Numbered from the stretch's first letter, positions 11,464-22,285 are shown. The stretch is 64,000 nucleotides of DNA from Serripes groenlandicus (GCA_031761405.1 JASEVX010000008.1:45181341-45245340), one strand, 5' to 3'. A program made the numbers and translations. The notes: generated from the sequence alone by a model not told the origin.

Positions 11464-11857
11464 AGGGTATACCATTAATTTCTCAATTAGGCTATTATTG
11501 CCATTTAAAAATAGCTGGCAACCTACATTGCACATTTTATGAGATAGAGTTTGATCATTTCACTATTATATCATTGTATTACCATTATACCATACCGATG
11601 AATGAACTGTTTATAACATACTATTATGAGAATGGATTAGCATTTGTTAGAGTTATTGCAATTATCAGGGTATATAACTTGCCATTTAACAACGAATCAT
11701 TACTTCAGATAGTTCACGTATATTTATTATTTATTCAATTTAGTTGACTTATACGTCCACTGGGCCGGGGTGCTTGTATTCTGTACATAATTACCTGTTT
11801 GTAACATATTGTATGCACATGTCACTATAATAAAATATTTACTTACTAACTTATAGA
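11464..11857 (+). mobile_element. LINE 3' UTR and tail
   Basis: Non-coding sequence follows the last LINE frame and ends with AATAAAATATTTACTTACTAAC, a simple-repeat tail. It directly abuts a TTAA-1 MITE that has lost its left end. Confidence 0.6.
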
Positions 11858-12061
11858 CGCTTTCTTACGCTTCTGCAGCAGGCTACTTTTTGAAAGCATT
11901 GTGACAAAATAAGAAATTGCTCTAATTGAGCAATTTCTCCTTTTACCACAATATTTACAACTTTATCCAATATTTAAACTTTCATTTATAGAGATTTCCC
12001 ATATTTTTGCACAGATAATTTCAAAGTCGTCTGCTGCAGATCTGTTGTATGCGGGAAAGGG
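11858..12061. repeat. TTAA-1 MITE, left end lost
   Basis: The left CCCTTTCCC terminus is replaced by the LINE tail, and the right end GCGGGAAAGGG is followed by TTAA at 12062. It is homologous to 6445-6666. Confidence 0.7.
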
Positions 12062-12065
12062 TTAA

Positions 12066-12456
12066 ACATGGTATCATTGGCTTCCATCTTTGGCGCTCGG
12101 GTTTGCAGACATAGTATAATAACTTATCCACTGATGTCAGGATAAATTTACTCGTAGTTCTTGGTCCAATTACCTAAATCTTTAAAAGCACATTTCATCA
12201 TTTTGTTTCACTCATACTTTGTAAAACACAAATTGTGGAATGCGTTTTAATAAATGACTAAGTTGACATAGATAGTTAAGAAATGAAATATCTTTTGGCA
12301 CTTTTATTTTGGAAACAAAAATGATGTATAAAAACATATTTCATCATTGTTCCCTCATACTTTGTAAACCACAAATTGTGGAATTCGTTTTAGTAAATGA
12401 CTAAGTTGACATTAATAGTTACCCTTTTGAATAATAAGTCTTGTTAAGAAATGAAA
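12066..12456. other. Extra copy of gene downstream module
   Basis: It is homologous to the sequence downstream of gene 1 (6671-6960) but lies upstream of gene 2. The words CATTTCATCATTG and TTTGGCACTTTTATTTTGG are duplicated in tandem inside it. It probably marks a lost gene copy or a duplication junction. Confidence 0.55.
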
Positions 12457-12666
12457 TATCGGCTGCAACACATTTTAATCAAACGCAGTAAGAATGAAGT
12501 TCGATTAGTATAGCCATTATCCTGTGGATAACATTACAACCTCCTCTTGTGTTCGTTGTAGGCTTGGATCAACCTGCTTGAAAACATATACATGTATGCC
12601 ATGTTCTTGATGAAACGCTACATCTCAAGAGTGGAGCATAATTAAAACCAAAATACATATAATTAA

Positions 12667-12862
12667 CCCTTTCCCACATACAACACATCTGCAGCAGCCT
12701 ACTTTGTAAACATCTTGGCAATTTTGTATTTGAAAATTTCTATAAACGACAGTAATATTATTAAATAGAGTTAACAAGAATTGATAACAGGAGAATCTGC
12801 TCATTATGAGCAATTTCTCCATTTGCCATAATGTGTTCAAAAGTTGTCTGCTGCAGATGCGT
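12667..12862. repeat. TTAA-1 MITE
   Basis: TTAA lies at 12663 and the start is CCCTTTCCCACATACAAC. The central hairpin GAGCAATTTCTCC is retained and the right end is eroded. It is the counterpart of 4415-4606. Confidence 0.65.
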
Positions 12863-12989
12863 CAAAATATTCCTATCTATGTTAAAGTAGCGTAAATCAA
12901 CCCATTTAAATTAATACACCGAATACAATATCGAACGAACGAGACATGACTTAATAATATCAAGTGCTTATTGCTGCAGGAAACATGCT

Positions 12990-13108
12990 GTCAAATTCGA
13001 TCACGTGATCTGTCTACCCGGAAATGGGTTATCGTAACATGGCGGAAGCACGGACTGTCTGATATAACCGTTCGTTAGTATATAAACGACCAGGTTTGTC
13101 TGATACTT
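12990..13108 (+). promoter_or_regulatory. Promoter of GY gene 2
   Basis: E-box CACGTG at 13002, CCCGGAAAT at 13018, ATGGCGGAAG near 13038 and TATATAAA at 13079-13086 occur in the same order and spacing as for gene 1. Confidence 0.7.
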
Positions 13109-13141
13109 CACAACTAAATTAACAGTCGTCGTTCAAACAAG
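13109..13141 (+). other. Non-coding exon 1 of GY gene 2
   Basis: The 5' UTR exon ends CAAACAAG before the donor GTAAG at 13142. It is almost identical to gene 1. Confidence 0.6.
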
Positions 13142-13502
13142 GTAAGACAACTTGAACATTTTAGATTAAAATAAATTATATTTATATTGTTTTAATCGTT
13201 TTAATTCATATTGAGTGTTTGTACGCAAAATCGAAAATTATAATTATTTGCATTTTTTATACTCTCCTTTGCAATCAAAAATAAGTTATTTTTTAAAATG
13301 TGTTTGTTAAAAACGAATATAAATTGTATTAAAACTCTTCAAACCTGTATACAAGAATGTGCCGAAACTAAATACATCAACAATCAATTGGTTTCTTAGC
13401 AGCATTTACAAAACGAATGCATACACAAAGAAAACGATGTGTGGATTTTTAACATTACAGTATTTATTAAATTAACTTTAAATTATTTTTACAGAAATCA
13501 AA

Positions 13503-14137
13503 ATGAAGTTCTCAATTCTCGCCATTGCCTGCATCTGCATGACCTTGGGAATGACCTTGGCGGCAAACTATGGGTCGTACGGCTATGCCTCATACGGATA
13601 TCCCTCATACGGCGGGGGGTACGGAGCCCAGAGCTCTAACCCACTCGGTGTCGGACAAGGGGGACTTTGTAAGTATTATATTTGAGATCATTAACCGTCC
13701 AATTAGTGCAACACTATCGTAACTCAATATATATATGAATTGAATAACCATAGTGTTGTACTATTATCTAATTGCTCAAACATAAATTGTAATTTGTTTA
13801 TATATTGATTCTTTTATTTATTTGTCTTTTTATTAATATTATTTATACATTTGTCTATTCATTCATCTAATTACTCATTTCTTTATCTGTTAATTCATCT
13901 ATATATCCGTCGCTTTCCCCCCTACATTGTTTATATATTTGTCTTTTAAACAATTATATATTTATCTTTGAAATACTCTGTATATTTATATCCTACATTT
14001 ATTTATGTATCTGTTAATTTATTTCAGTGATGTTGTTCGGATTCTTGATTTTGATCCTTCTCTTGACCAACAGCGGCATCTTCAACTCCACCAGCACCGC
14101 CACCACCAGCCCTACTGTCACCCTTATCGGAGGTTAA
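13503..14137 (+). CDS. Small Gly/Tyr-rich single-pass membrane protein, gene 2
   Basis: Coding exons are 13503-13668 and 14028-14137, phase-1 junction, 91 residues. The predicted protein is identical to that of gene 1. The exon 3 difference I noticed (ACC to ACT) is silent. The signal peptide, Gly/Tyr block, membrane segment and LIGG tail are as described for gene 1. The acceptor before the ATG is TTTTTACAG (ending 13494) and the intron 2 acceptor is TTATTTCAG (ending 14027). A polyadenylation signal AATAAA is at 14227. Intron 2 differs by small indels. Together with the promoter and SINE this gene forms an 8.28-kb offset duplicate of gene 1. Confidence 0.85.
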
Positions 14138-14289
14138 ATGACGCCGATTTAATACATGACCTATCAACAACAAATATTCTTATTTATTTAAAATGTGATT
14201 GTTGTTGTTTCTACTTGTTACCGTTAAATAAAAATGCTGAGACGAATATTTTTCTTTCTTGTCACTAAGATCTTTAACCATTGTCATCA

Positions 14290-14452
14290 AACACACCACC
14301 TCGGTAGCGGGTTTGATCCCCGACTGGGTCATACTAATGACTTTTGAAAGTGTAGTAACGGCTGTCCTCCTTGGCTCTAAAGGTTACAGGGTTAGCATAA
14401 TGACTTACTTTTTTTTTTAATGCGGCAAAAAAACCCACCAAACAAACAATAC
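14290..14452 (+). repeat. SINE, family A, shrunken
   Basis: It is the counterpart of the SINE after gene 1 and keeps GGTTTGATCCCCGACTGGGT, but has lost most of the central body. Confidence 0.65.
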
Positions 14453-14661
14453 TTAACAAGTCTGCGACAGACGCTTTAAGCAAACGGTTTGGAAAAAATG
14501 GGAAAGCGCTCATAATATGTATTTTATTCTTCCTTTTTGACAAAATAATTGCATCTTAATTTAACAAGTATTCATAGACTTTTTGTACGTGTTCTGCAGA
14601 TTTGTTTAAACGATCCCCTAGATCGATAGACCCGGGTTCGGTTCGATACCCCATTATTTAA

Positions 14662-14869
14662 CCCTCCCCTCATATACCCGCTTTCTTACGCTTCTGCAGC
14701 AGGCTACTTTTTGTAAACGTTGTTACAAAAGAAGAAATTGCTCTAATATTTTACAACAACATTTTCCACTTTATTCAATATTTAAACCTTCATTAAAAGA
14801 GATTATCCATATTTTTACCCAGATAATATCAAATTCGTCCGCTGCAGATTTGTTGTATGCGGGAAAGGG
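14662..14869. repeat. TTAA-1 MITE
   Basis: It is flanked by TTAA at 14658 and 14870, with termini CCCTCCCCTCATATA and TATGCGGGAAAGGG. It is the counterpart of 6445-6666. Confidence 0.75.
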
Positions 14870-14920
14870 TTAAATATGGTATCAGTGGCTTCCATCCTTG
14901 GCGCTCGGGTTTGCAGATAT

Positions 14921-15453
14921 CGAGGGCTTGGTGTGAAACAGTTGTAACTAAAAATCTATTTTGAAAACCTTTGTTTAGGGGCAATTTTGACCCCTTTCTA
15001 AACAATGCAAATTTAGGTGCCATTGCTCAGAACGTTGTTTACCAAGATTGATTGATTGATTGGGGTTTAACGCCGTTTTTAACAATTTCTCAGTTATATC
15101 ACGGCGGCCAGTTCACCTACTCATGCATTTCCTGGTTTTCTCACACCAGTACTCCACACAACAATCTTCCCAAACAATTGGCTGCTTTCCCACATAGACA
15201 TAGCCCATTGGTGGAAGACGAATGACGCATGTCGCATTGACTTTTGTCAATCGTCGGAAAGAAAGTTGGCCGAGCCGGGACCCGAACTCACAACCCCTGG
15301 ACTGATAGCCCGCGCCGCCACCGACTGAGCCACCAGGGCTCGGCTGTTTACCAAGAAAAATGATTTAACGCTTATAAAGACTTTATGGCGAGGTGATTAA
15401 CCTTGGTAAAGAAATACTAATTTTAGTTACAACCGTTTCACGCCAAGCCCTCG
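14921..15453. mobile_element. CGAGGG palindromic MITE interrupted by a SINE
   Basis: The left end is CGAGGGCTTGGTGTGAAAC and the right end GTTTCACGCCAAGCCCTCG. The flanking 4-bp ATAT is duplicated on both sides. The interior contains a family C SINE with its own target duplication, so the SINE arrived later. Part of the central hairpin is lost compared with the copy at 18494. Confidence 0.8.
15047..15344 (-). mobile_element. SINE, family C, with 11-bp target duplication
   Basis: The minus-strand head runs from GCCGAGCCCTGGTGGCTCAG to GTTCGGGTCCCGGCTCGGC, followed by a 200-bp body and tail GTTAAACCCCAATCAATCAAT. The direct repeat TGTTTACCAAG flanks it at 15036-15046 and 15345-15355. It is the best preserved copy of this family here. 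Confidence 0.85.
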
Positions 15454-15857
15454 ATATATCATAACGACTAATCCACTGAAGTAAGGTTAAATTAACTAAT
15501 AGTCTGATCTGGATCTACACTGTTCACGAAAACCACATTGTACTAGTTCCCATAGACGGCTTCGTAGATGTAATAGGATCCCGTTTCGTTTGATGCAGCA
15601 CTTATTCAGTTTGTTTGAGTTTGAATTACGCTTTAAACATAATTCACTTATATCACGGCGTTTCAAGGGTAAATTTCCAGGGTCAATTTCCACCAATCTT
15701 TCTAGCGCTAAGTAATACTTAAATATAATAATATAAGTAGTGAGAAAGAAAGAAAACACATGAGAAGGTGAGCTGGCCGCCGTGATGCGACTAAATACAT
15801 GTTGAAATCGGCGTTAAACCTCAGTAGCCATATCCCCGTCTCGCCTGACGCGCCTTG

Positions 15858-16035
15858 ACCATTTCCCTCATACAACGAATCTGAAGCAGACGACTTTGAA
15901 AGCATTTAAGCCAAAGCAAGGAAAATATCTATCAGTGAAAGTATATTTATTGAATTAAGTTGAACATTTTGTCACAATGTTTTCACATGTCGTATGCTGC
16001 AGAGGCGTCAGAAAGCGGCTGTATGTGAGAAAGGG
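15858..16035. repeat. TTAA-1 MITE
   Basis: The left end is TTTCCCTCATACAACGAATC and the right end TATGTGAGAAAGGG is followed by TTAA at 16036. It is separated by only 16 bp from the next copy. Confidence 0.65.
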
Positions 16036-16055
16036 TTAAATTGTCCTCAGATTAA

Positions 16056-16240
16056 CCCTATTCCACATACGACAAATCTGCAGCAGTCGACTCTGAAAAC
16101 ATTTAGGCAAAAATACCATGGAAAATATATCTCAAAGAAGTATAATTATTGAATTGAGATGAGTGCTCATTTTGTCGCAATGTTTTCAAAAGTCGTGCTA
16201 GTGCATGCGGTGTCCGAAAGCATCTAAATGCGGGACAGAG
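16056..16240. repeat. TTAA-1 MITE
   Basis: It is preceded by TTAA at 16052 and starts CCCTATTCCACATACGAC. Its right half is diverged and ends near GCGGGACAG. Confidence 0.6.
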
Positions 16241-16556
16241 TGAAATGCATTCAAAATGAAAACGAAACCGGGTTAGAAAGGGAGTTATCTTCGGATCACT
16301 TTTGCTTCGTTTGATTGGTCGAGTTTCACGCCGCATACAACAGTTGCCCAGTAGTCAATACGCCTTTTCATGTGTGTACTGACTTTCACGCATAAAACGT
16401 AGGGAGGTTACAACTCTAGCTGTTGTGTTTGTTATTTGTCAGAACAATTATCTATGACTATATAACATGTAGGCGGTCGATTAAGACTCGTGTCTGACTG
16501 TGTGTGCGCACGGGTTATTGATTGTTTGATTGTTTGCTGTTTTACGCCGCTTTTTC

Positions 16557-16668
16557 AAATGTTTTCAAAAGACGTCTGCTTCAGAGGCATCAGAAAGCGT
16601 CTGTATGAGAGAAAGGGTTAACAGCCATCCACCAAATATTTGTTGTATGTGAAACGGTTAAAACCAGC
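16557..16668. repeat. TTAA-1 MITE right half plus flank
   Basis: It matches 4074-4180 and 9285-9385, including unique flank words such as CATCCACCAAATA. This is the third copy of this duplication boundary. Confidence 0.6.
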
Positions 16669-16793
16669 AACAAATTAACACAGAAATATACCGTCTTCAT
16701 ACACATCAATAGCCTTCCCAAAACAAATTACTGCCTTTCCACAAACAGATTTATCCGAATTTCTGTTCTGACTTCTATTGTTTAATAAAAGAT

Positions 16794-17013
16794 CGAGGAC
16801 TTGGCGTGAAACCGTTGTAACTAAAATTGGTATTTTTTTTTACCAAGGTTAATCACCTCGCCATGAAGGATAAACAATGAAAATTTAGGTGCCATTGCTC
16901 GTTCTGAGCAATGTTACCTAAATTTGCATTGTTTACAAAGGGGTCAAAATTGCCCCTAAACCAGGGTTTTCAAAATAGTCTTTTAGTTACAACCGTTTAA
17001 GGCCAATCCCCCG
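16794..17013. repeat. CGAGGG palindromic MITE
   Basis: The ends are CGAGGACTTGGCGTGAAAC and GTTTAAGGCCAATCCCCCG, with AGAT duplicated on each side. It is oriented opposite to the copies at 14921 and 18494. The centre is a hairpin around GCCATTGCTCGTTCTGAGCAATG. Confidence 0.8.
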
Positions 17014-17044
17014 AGATGCTTATAACAAAGTGCTACAGTACACT

Positions 17045-17720
17045 AAAAGAATGTCCTCATTGCTATGCGTAGGTCTGTGTCTAGGCGGCTTTTTTGTTTG
17101 TTTCGAGTTATAAACCGCTGTTAAATTTTCCAGCTTTATCTGTGCGTTTCCTGGGTAATCAGCCAGTACTACTGGTCCATTTATCCCGACACCAGCGAGT
17201 CAGTCGTTATGCTAATCCCACACTCCTTAACGCCAAGAAGGGACGGCCATTGCAATAATGTATGATCCTTCTATTTTCAGCTTAACTGTTTTATAAGGGA
17301 TGTTAATAATCATTTGCTACATTAAAAACCCATTGTTATGCGTTGGTCTATGTGGCAATCTTGTCGAAAGGTTTGTGTACTTATTGTTTTACGCCAATTT
17401 CAACAAATGCTCACCTATATCACGGCGTTTCCTCTGTTAGTTGTCAGTAATACTGGGCCATTTACACTGACGACAGCGGGTAAGTTGTAACACTAACCCA
17501 CAACCTGAGGCAAACGAGAGAAAACCATAACTACCATTTGTAAAGGTCATTGGTACGACCCATCTGTTTTGAGCTTGACGGGTTTATAAGGCATGCTAAT
17601 AATCAGTTGCTACATAAGGCTAGAAATAAGTCATCATTGTTCTACGCGGTAGGTTTATTTGAATGTATTTTTAGACTCGTAACAACGGCGTTTCAGTTAT
17701 ATAACGGGTACCAAAGCAAA
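17045..17720 (-). repeat. Tandem family A SINE bodies
   Basis: Two headless SINE A bodies (about 17088-17285 and 17365-17575) plus the start of a third share flanks such as TTTATAAGG...GCTAATAATCA. This points to local tandem duplication with a period near 290 bp, not to separate insertions. Confidence 0.6.
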
Positions 17721-17809
17721 CAGTAACTTTACTAAGATCAAAAGTAGTGATTTCCGACAACTGCGGCGGGAAGCCACCGCTGCAATTTTAAAGTTCTAAA
17801 AATGGTAAA

Positions 17810-17970
17810 AAATTCCTCCTTGGCGCTTATCGTTGCGGGATTATCATTACGACTGACAGGCTGGTGTCAGGATAAATGAACAAGTAGTACTGGTGACTTG
17901 CCCATAAAATGCCGTGGTATAACTGATTTTTTTTAAATGCGGCGTAAAGCACCAAATAATAAATCGACAA
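17810..17970 (+). repeat. SINE, family A, partial
   Basis: The body CCTTGGCGCTTATCGTTGCG and GACTGACAGGCTGGTGTCAG is followed by the tail GCGGCGTAAAGCACC. The tRNA-like head is missing. Confidence 0.65.
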
Positions 17971-18117
17971 GAACTCATTACTCGACGTGAAACTGTTTAA
18001 ATTAGGTCACCGTTTGTTGAACTGTAGCCCCCTGTTCCGGTTGTCTTTGCCGATCTACGCTTGATCCACTTGCTTATGCTTAGAACTACGTGTATACTGT
18101 GTGATAACCGATATGTT

Positions 18118-18352
18118 AGTTGATTGATTATGGTTTTACGTCGCTTTCGACAAGTGTCTTATCATTGCGGCCAGGTCACCTGCTTATAAGTTTACTGGCT
18201 TTTCTCACACTCCGCACAACAATCTCTCCAAAAATGTAGTTGTTTATCACATATACTTTTAGCATAAAAGTGGAAGACTAACACAGCTTGTCGCATTGAC
18301 TTTTGTTAAGAAAGTTTGCCGAGCCCTAGTTTCGAATTTACAATCCATTTAT
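18118..18352 (-). repeat. SINE, family C
   Basis: The minus-strand tail lies at the left (TTGATTGATTATGGTTTTACG) and the body runs to the degraded head near AAGAAAGTTTGCCGAGCC. Confidence 0.7.
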
Positions 18353-18493
18353 TAATGACCCACGTCAATCGTCCTTCACAAATAGGGTTACAGTCGTTAT
18401 GGAAAATCCGTAAGCTGCTTGGAAATACAGCAGTGGGGAAAGACTGTTGTGTAGAAGAAATGTTTTGTAGAGTAGTGATTGAGAGGAACAAAT

Positions 18494-18739
18494 CGAGGGC
18501 TTGGCGTGAAACAGTTGTAACTAAAACCCTATTTTGAAAACCCTGGTTTAGGGCCAATTTTGACCCTTTTGTAAACAATGCAAATTTAGGTGCCATTGCT
18601 CAGAACGAGCAATGGCACCTAAATTTCCATTGTTTACCAAGAAAAATGTTTTAACGCTTATAAAGACTTTATGGCGAGGTGATTAACCTTGGTAAAAAAA
18701 TACCAATTTTAGTTACAACCGTTTCACGCCAAGCCCTCG
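18494..18739. repeat. CGAGGG palindromic MITE, intact
   Basis: The ends are CGAGGGCTTGGCGTGAAAC and GTTTCACGCCAAGCCCTCG, 246 bp in all, flanked on both sides by AAAT. The central hairpin has GGTGCCATTGCTC and its complement. It is the reference copy for this family in the window. Confidence 0.85.
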
Positions 18740-18847
18740 AAATGTAACCTTCTAGAGACTCAATTCATGGGCGACAATTTTCCTCGAGAATTTGGACTGC
18801 CATTTACATGAAAATTGAAAATCTTCGCAAATTTCGGGCTTGTCTAT

Positions 18848-19100
18848 TCATGGGTTGTGGGTTCGAACCCCAAAACGGTCATCATTGTTTCTAACGTTTG
18901 AAGTCAATGCTAGAGGCGTCACTCGTGTTCCACCAGTGGGCTTACAGTTTATGTTAATACGCAGACAGTTGCTTGGAAAGACTGTTTTGTGGTGTACTGG
19001 TTTGATTTAGTAAGTGAACTGTCCGCCGTGGTATGATTGAAAAATTGTGATGTGATTGAATAATTGTTGAAAATGGTATTCAATCACAATCATCAACTGC
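18848..19100 (+). repeat. SINE, family C
   Basis: The head GTGGGTTCGAACCCC is followed by the family C body (GACAGTTGCTTGGAAAGACTG) and tail TTGTTGAAAATGGTATTCAATC. Confidence 0.65.
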
Positions 19101-19217
19101 ACACATTCCAAACAACTTACATATATGTATTTGAGTTCAGTAAAGAGTTCATTTGCAGCAGAGTTTCTTCTCGTCTCCTGGACATTTTTCACGCAATGTA
19201 ATGAATGCCCTTGTCAC

Positions 19218-19455
19218 CGTCTCGGAGGTGTAGTGGAAGAGCGTCCGAAGCGAGTGCTGGAGGTTGCGGAATTAAATACTTTCAAAATGTTAGTAGTGCC
19301 CTCCTTGGCGCTCAGGATTGCGGGCTTAGCATAACGACTGACTGGCTGGTGTCAGGGTAATTTGATCAATAGTTCTTAACCTGGAAACGCCGTGATATAA
19401 CTGAAACTGAATATATTTGAACGAGGAATAGACACCAAACAATCAATACATCAGT
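19218..19455 (+). repeat. SINE, family A
   Basis: The head TCGGAGGTGTAGTGGAAGAG is followed by CCTCCTTGGCGCTCAGGATTG, GACTGACTGGCTGGTGTCAG and the tail. Confidence 0.7.
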
Positions 19456-19751
19456 ACAAAAAACTTGTTCTTATCACCGATTTAAGTTGATGGATCAGAC
19501 ATTTATTCACACAGGGCTTTTTACGGCTCAACAAATCTATTGTACATTTTAGTGTTGTGATTTAATAGCACTGTTTGGTAGGAATACAACTGCTATGACA
19601 AGAGTTTCAAAAGACATTGCGTAAAGATCCAACTGTAGTATTCTGATAACAGGCTCTACATATTATCATAACTACTGTATGTATATTATACTTTATGTTT
19701 CTGATTGAGTAGCTTCATGTACATGTATTTTTTTCCAAACATATTTATTTA

Positions 19752-19968
19752 AAACCCTTTATCCACAAACATTAAATCTGAAGCAGACGACTTCGAAGAC
19801 ATCTAGGTAGATATATGGAAAGTCTCTATAAATTAAAGTATGTTTAATGAATTAATCTAAACACAATGCGACAAAAGGAGACATTTGGTCATGATGAGCA
19901 GTTTCTCCTTCTGCCACAATGCTTTCAAAGGTAGTATACTGCAGAACGTCTAAATGTTTTTTGAAATT
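19752..19968. repeat. TTAA-1 MITE, diverged
   Basis: The start is CCCTTTATCCACAAACATTA, with inner GAAGCAGACGACTTCGAAGA. The central hairpin GATGAGCAGTTTCTCC is kept and the right end is decayed. Confidence 0.55.
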
Positions 19969-20144
19969 AATAACCCTTAAAGTTTTGTTTTCCTTAAATC
20001 AGTAATAATAGGTCAGACTAGTAAAAAGTGCTATTCATTTTCAATCATACTTATGTAACAGTTTGTTCATTTTTTTTTGTTTTTCTCGCCATATTGCGTT
20101 TTTCTAACTGGATCGTTTGTATGTTGAATAACCTATTAGATATA

Positions 20145-20405
20145 AGCAGTCCCGCGTGAAAACCAACATTGTGGACTCTGCGTAAAGTATCGACCCGGAT
20201 CAGCCCAAGCATGCCGCACAGGCTTACCGGGATAGTTACTTTTCACCTCCTGTGGACTTTCTGTTTCAGAAATAATTACTCTATACATCTATACCCCTGA
20301 GACGGAATGTGTCGGCCCGGATCAGTCTGCGCGGATTGCGCAGGCTGATCTAGGTCGATACATTACGCAGATAGCATAATGTTGGTTTTCTCGCGGGACG
20401 GCTCA
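20145..20405. repeat. GAGCCG palindromic MITE
   Basis: It is about 260 bp with ends CAGTCCCGCGTGAAAACC and TTTTCTCGCGGGACGGCTC. This is a full-length member carrying both inner palindromes of the CCGGATCAG type. Confidence 0.8.
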
Positions 20406-20431
20406 TATACTGTTTCTTTGAAATAAACCGT

Positions 20432-20690
20432 CTTGGTCGTGTAGTGGTAGAGCGTCCGCCTCAGGTGCGGGAGATGGAGGGTTCGATCCCCCGATCGGGT
20501 CATACCACATACTTTAAAACTGGTGGTAATGGCTGCTCTCCTTGGCGCTCAGTGTTGCGGGGTTAGCATTACGACTGACTGACTGGTGTCAGGATAGATA
20601 GACCAGGAGTACGTCTCACTTACCCAGGAAATGCCGCGATATAACTGAACAAATGTTGAAAGCGTCGTAAAACACCAAACAATCTTTGAT
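20432..20690 (+). repeat. SINE, family A, near full length
   Basis: The tRNA-like head has an A-box-like TAGTGGTAGAGCG and B-box GGTTCGATCCC. The body has CTTGGCGCTCAGTGTTGCGG and the tail CGTCGTAAAACACCAAAC. It is the clearest family A copy. It is not a functional tRNA, because the body is fused and no acceptor pairing is complete. Confidence 0.8.
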
Positions 20691-20987
20691 ATAAAATATG
20701 TCCTGTTCAAAAAATCGTTTGGAATGGTCCTTATAGTCCTAGTTTTTGCCAGGTATGATTGCCATTGTTTTCAACTTTTGTTTCGATTGTCCACTATATG
20801 AAACTCCCAATGTATACATTTTTCATGTTATTTCATGAACATATTTATTAATTCATCTCAACATTGTACATAGAATATTACATAACACATACACCACACG
20901 AATATACAATATAAAAGCACAATACCACTCCGAAATTCAGTTATACAGGATGGAGACTAGTTTCATCCCAATAGAAGAATCTGTGTG

Positions 20988-21145
20988 CCCGCGTGGTTAG
21001 GGTCGGGGATTTGAACTTCGGCGACTCCGGTTCGATCCCCAGTCGCGGCACGACCGTCATGGCGGAGTGCCCTTGGGCAAGGCACATTTCCTAGCCTAGT
21101 ACTGGTTTATTTACCCAGGGATTATTAATAAGTGATCTTTCGCCG
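20988..21145 (+). repeat. SINE, family B
   Basis: The head CCCGCGTGGTTAGGGTCGGG and CCGGTTCGATCCCCAGTCGC is followed by GTGCCCTTGGGCAAGGCAC. It is a different tRNA-like head from family A. Other copies are at 32047, 39783 and 56205. Confidence 0.75.
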
Positions 21146-21379
21146 TGTATTTTTTCTGTCTTCAACATTCCATGCACTATACGTTTTGTTTGGTGGTATT
21201 TGTTGTGTGTTGTGTGTTAAATCTATGGTTTTGAAATCTTTGCCAAATGTATTATATGTCAATTGAATAGGTACGTGTATTTTCGTAAATGTAATTATGT
21301 TCATCTGCTCATGTCATAGCATGGACATAGACATAATAAACATTATTATGGCTATGTCCTGAAATGATATATGTTCTGG

Positions 21380-21580
21380 ACCTACGGACATGTATAAATA
21401 TTCTAAACCTACGAACATATATGTACATACGAGTCTCTTCAATATATATATATATATATATATGTTTTTTCTCTTCTATGTATCTATGCGTATATGTTGT
21501 TCTCGTCCGTGCATCTATGCATATATGTTGTTCTCTTATATGCATACATGTTTCTCTCTTCAATGTATATATATGTCTAT
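21380..21580. repeat. Low-complexity AT-rich degenerate repeat
   Basis: It contains a (TA)n run near 21444 and degenerate repeats of TATGTTGTTCTC and CATATATG. The three open frames across it are low-complexity artefacts. Confidence 0.6.
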
Positions 21581-21967
21581 TTTGTTATCTGTCATGTATG
21601 TTTACGGCGATGTAAAACAACTTTATATGCCGAATAAATAAACTTGAAACTTACAACTTGTTGTTATTTAGAGCTCAAATCACTCAACGTAGATTAGTAA
21701 TAAATCATTAATTTTGAAGAAAATCAATCAACTCGATTTAAAACACTGATTGCACATGCTTTGTTTGTATATTATGGAAATGTGGATGGCATAGTGAAAT
21801 AATATATTTTGGTGACTTTAAGTCCCATTTGGTCTACGTGTAAATTATCAAATAATATATTTTAATTTGTAATGGTATATTCTAATTGTTTCATGTAACA
21901 CAATACTAACCAATTGTCTTATAAACATTCAATCTCTGTTTCTTTTCAATTGATATCGACCCAAATA

Positions 21968-22128
21968 CCCGTTACCACGCGCGATAAATCTGCAGCAGAA
22001 AACTGTGAGAAATTTCTAAGCAAAAAAGTGTATATCTTTAAAAATGAACGTATAATTATTTAATCGAGTTGGAAACAGTTTGGAAAAAGGAGAAAGTGTT
22101 CATTAAGAGTCGTCAAAAGGGAAAGGGT
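21968..22128. repeat. TTAA-1 MITE, degenerate
   Basis: Inner words AAATCTGCAGCAG and CAAAAGGGAAAGGG remain. Both ends are imperfect. Confidence 0.5.
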
Positions 22129-22164
22129 AAAGATGTGTTGATTGTTTGACACCAATACGTTTTC

Positions 22165-22285
22165 AGTTCGTAATCACGTGATTTGTCTACCCGGAAATAG
22201 GTTATCGTAACATGGCGGAAGACCGGGTTGTCTGACATAACAGTTTGTTAGTACATAAACGGTAATTTTCGTCTGTAATGTCACA
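22165..22285 (+). promoter_or_regulatory. Promoter of GY gene 3
   Basis: E-box CACGTG at 22175, CCCGGAAAT at 22190, ATGGCGGAAG near 22212 and a weaker TATA-like TACATAAA at 22252 are in the same order as in genes 1 and 2. The weakened TATA box is the notable difference. Confidence 0.65.

Noticed and set aside
20440..20510. Possible tRNA gene
   Set aside because: A- and B-box-like words are present, but the acceptor stem does not pair and the sequence continues into a repeated SINE body.
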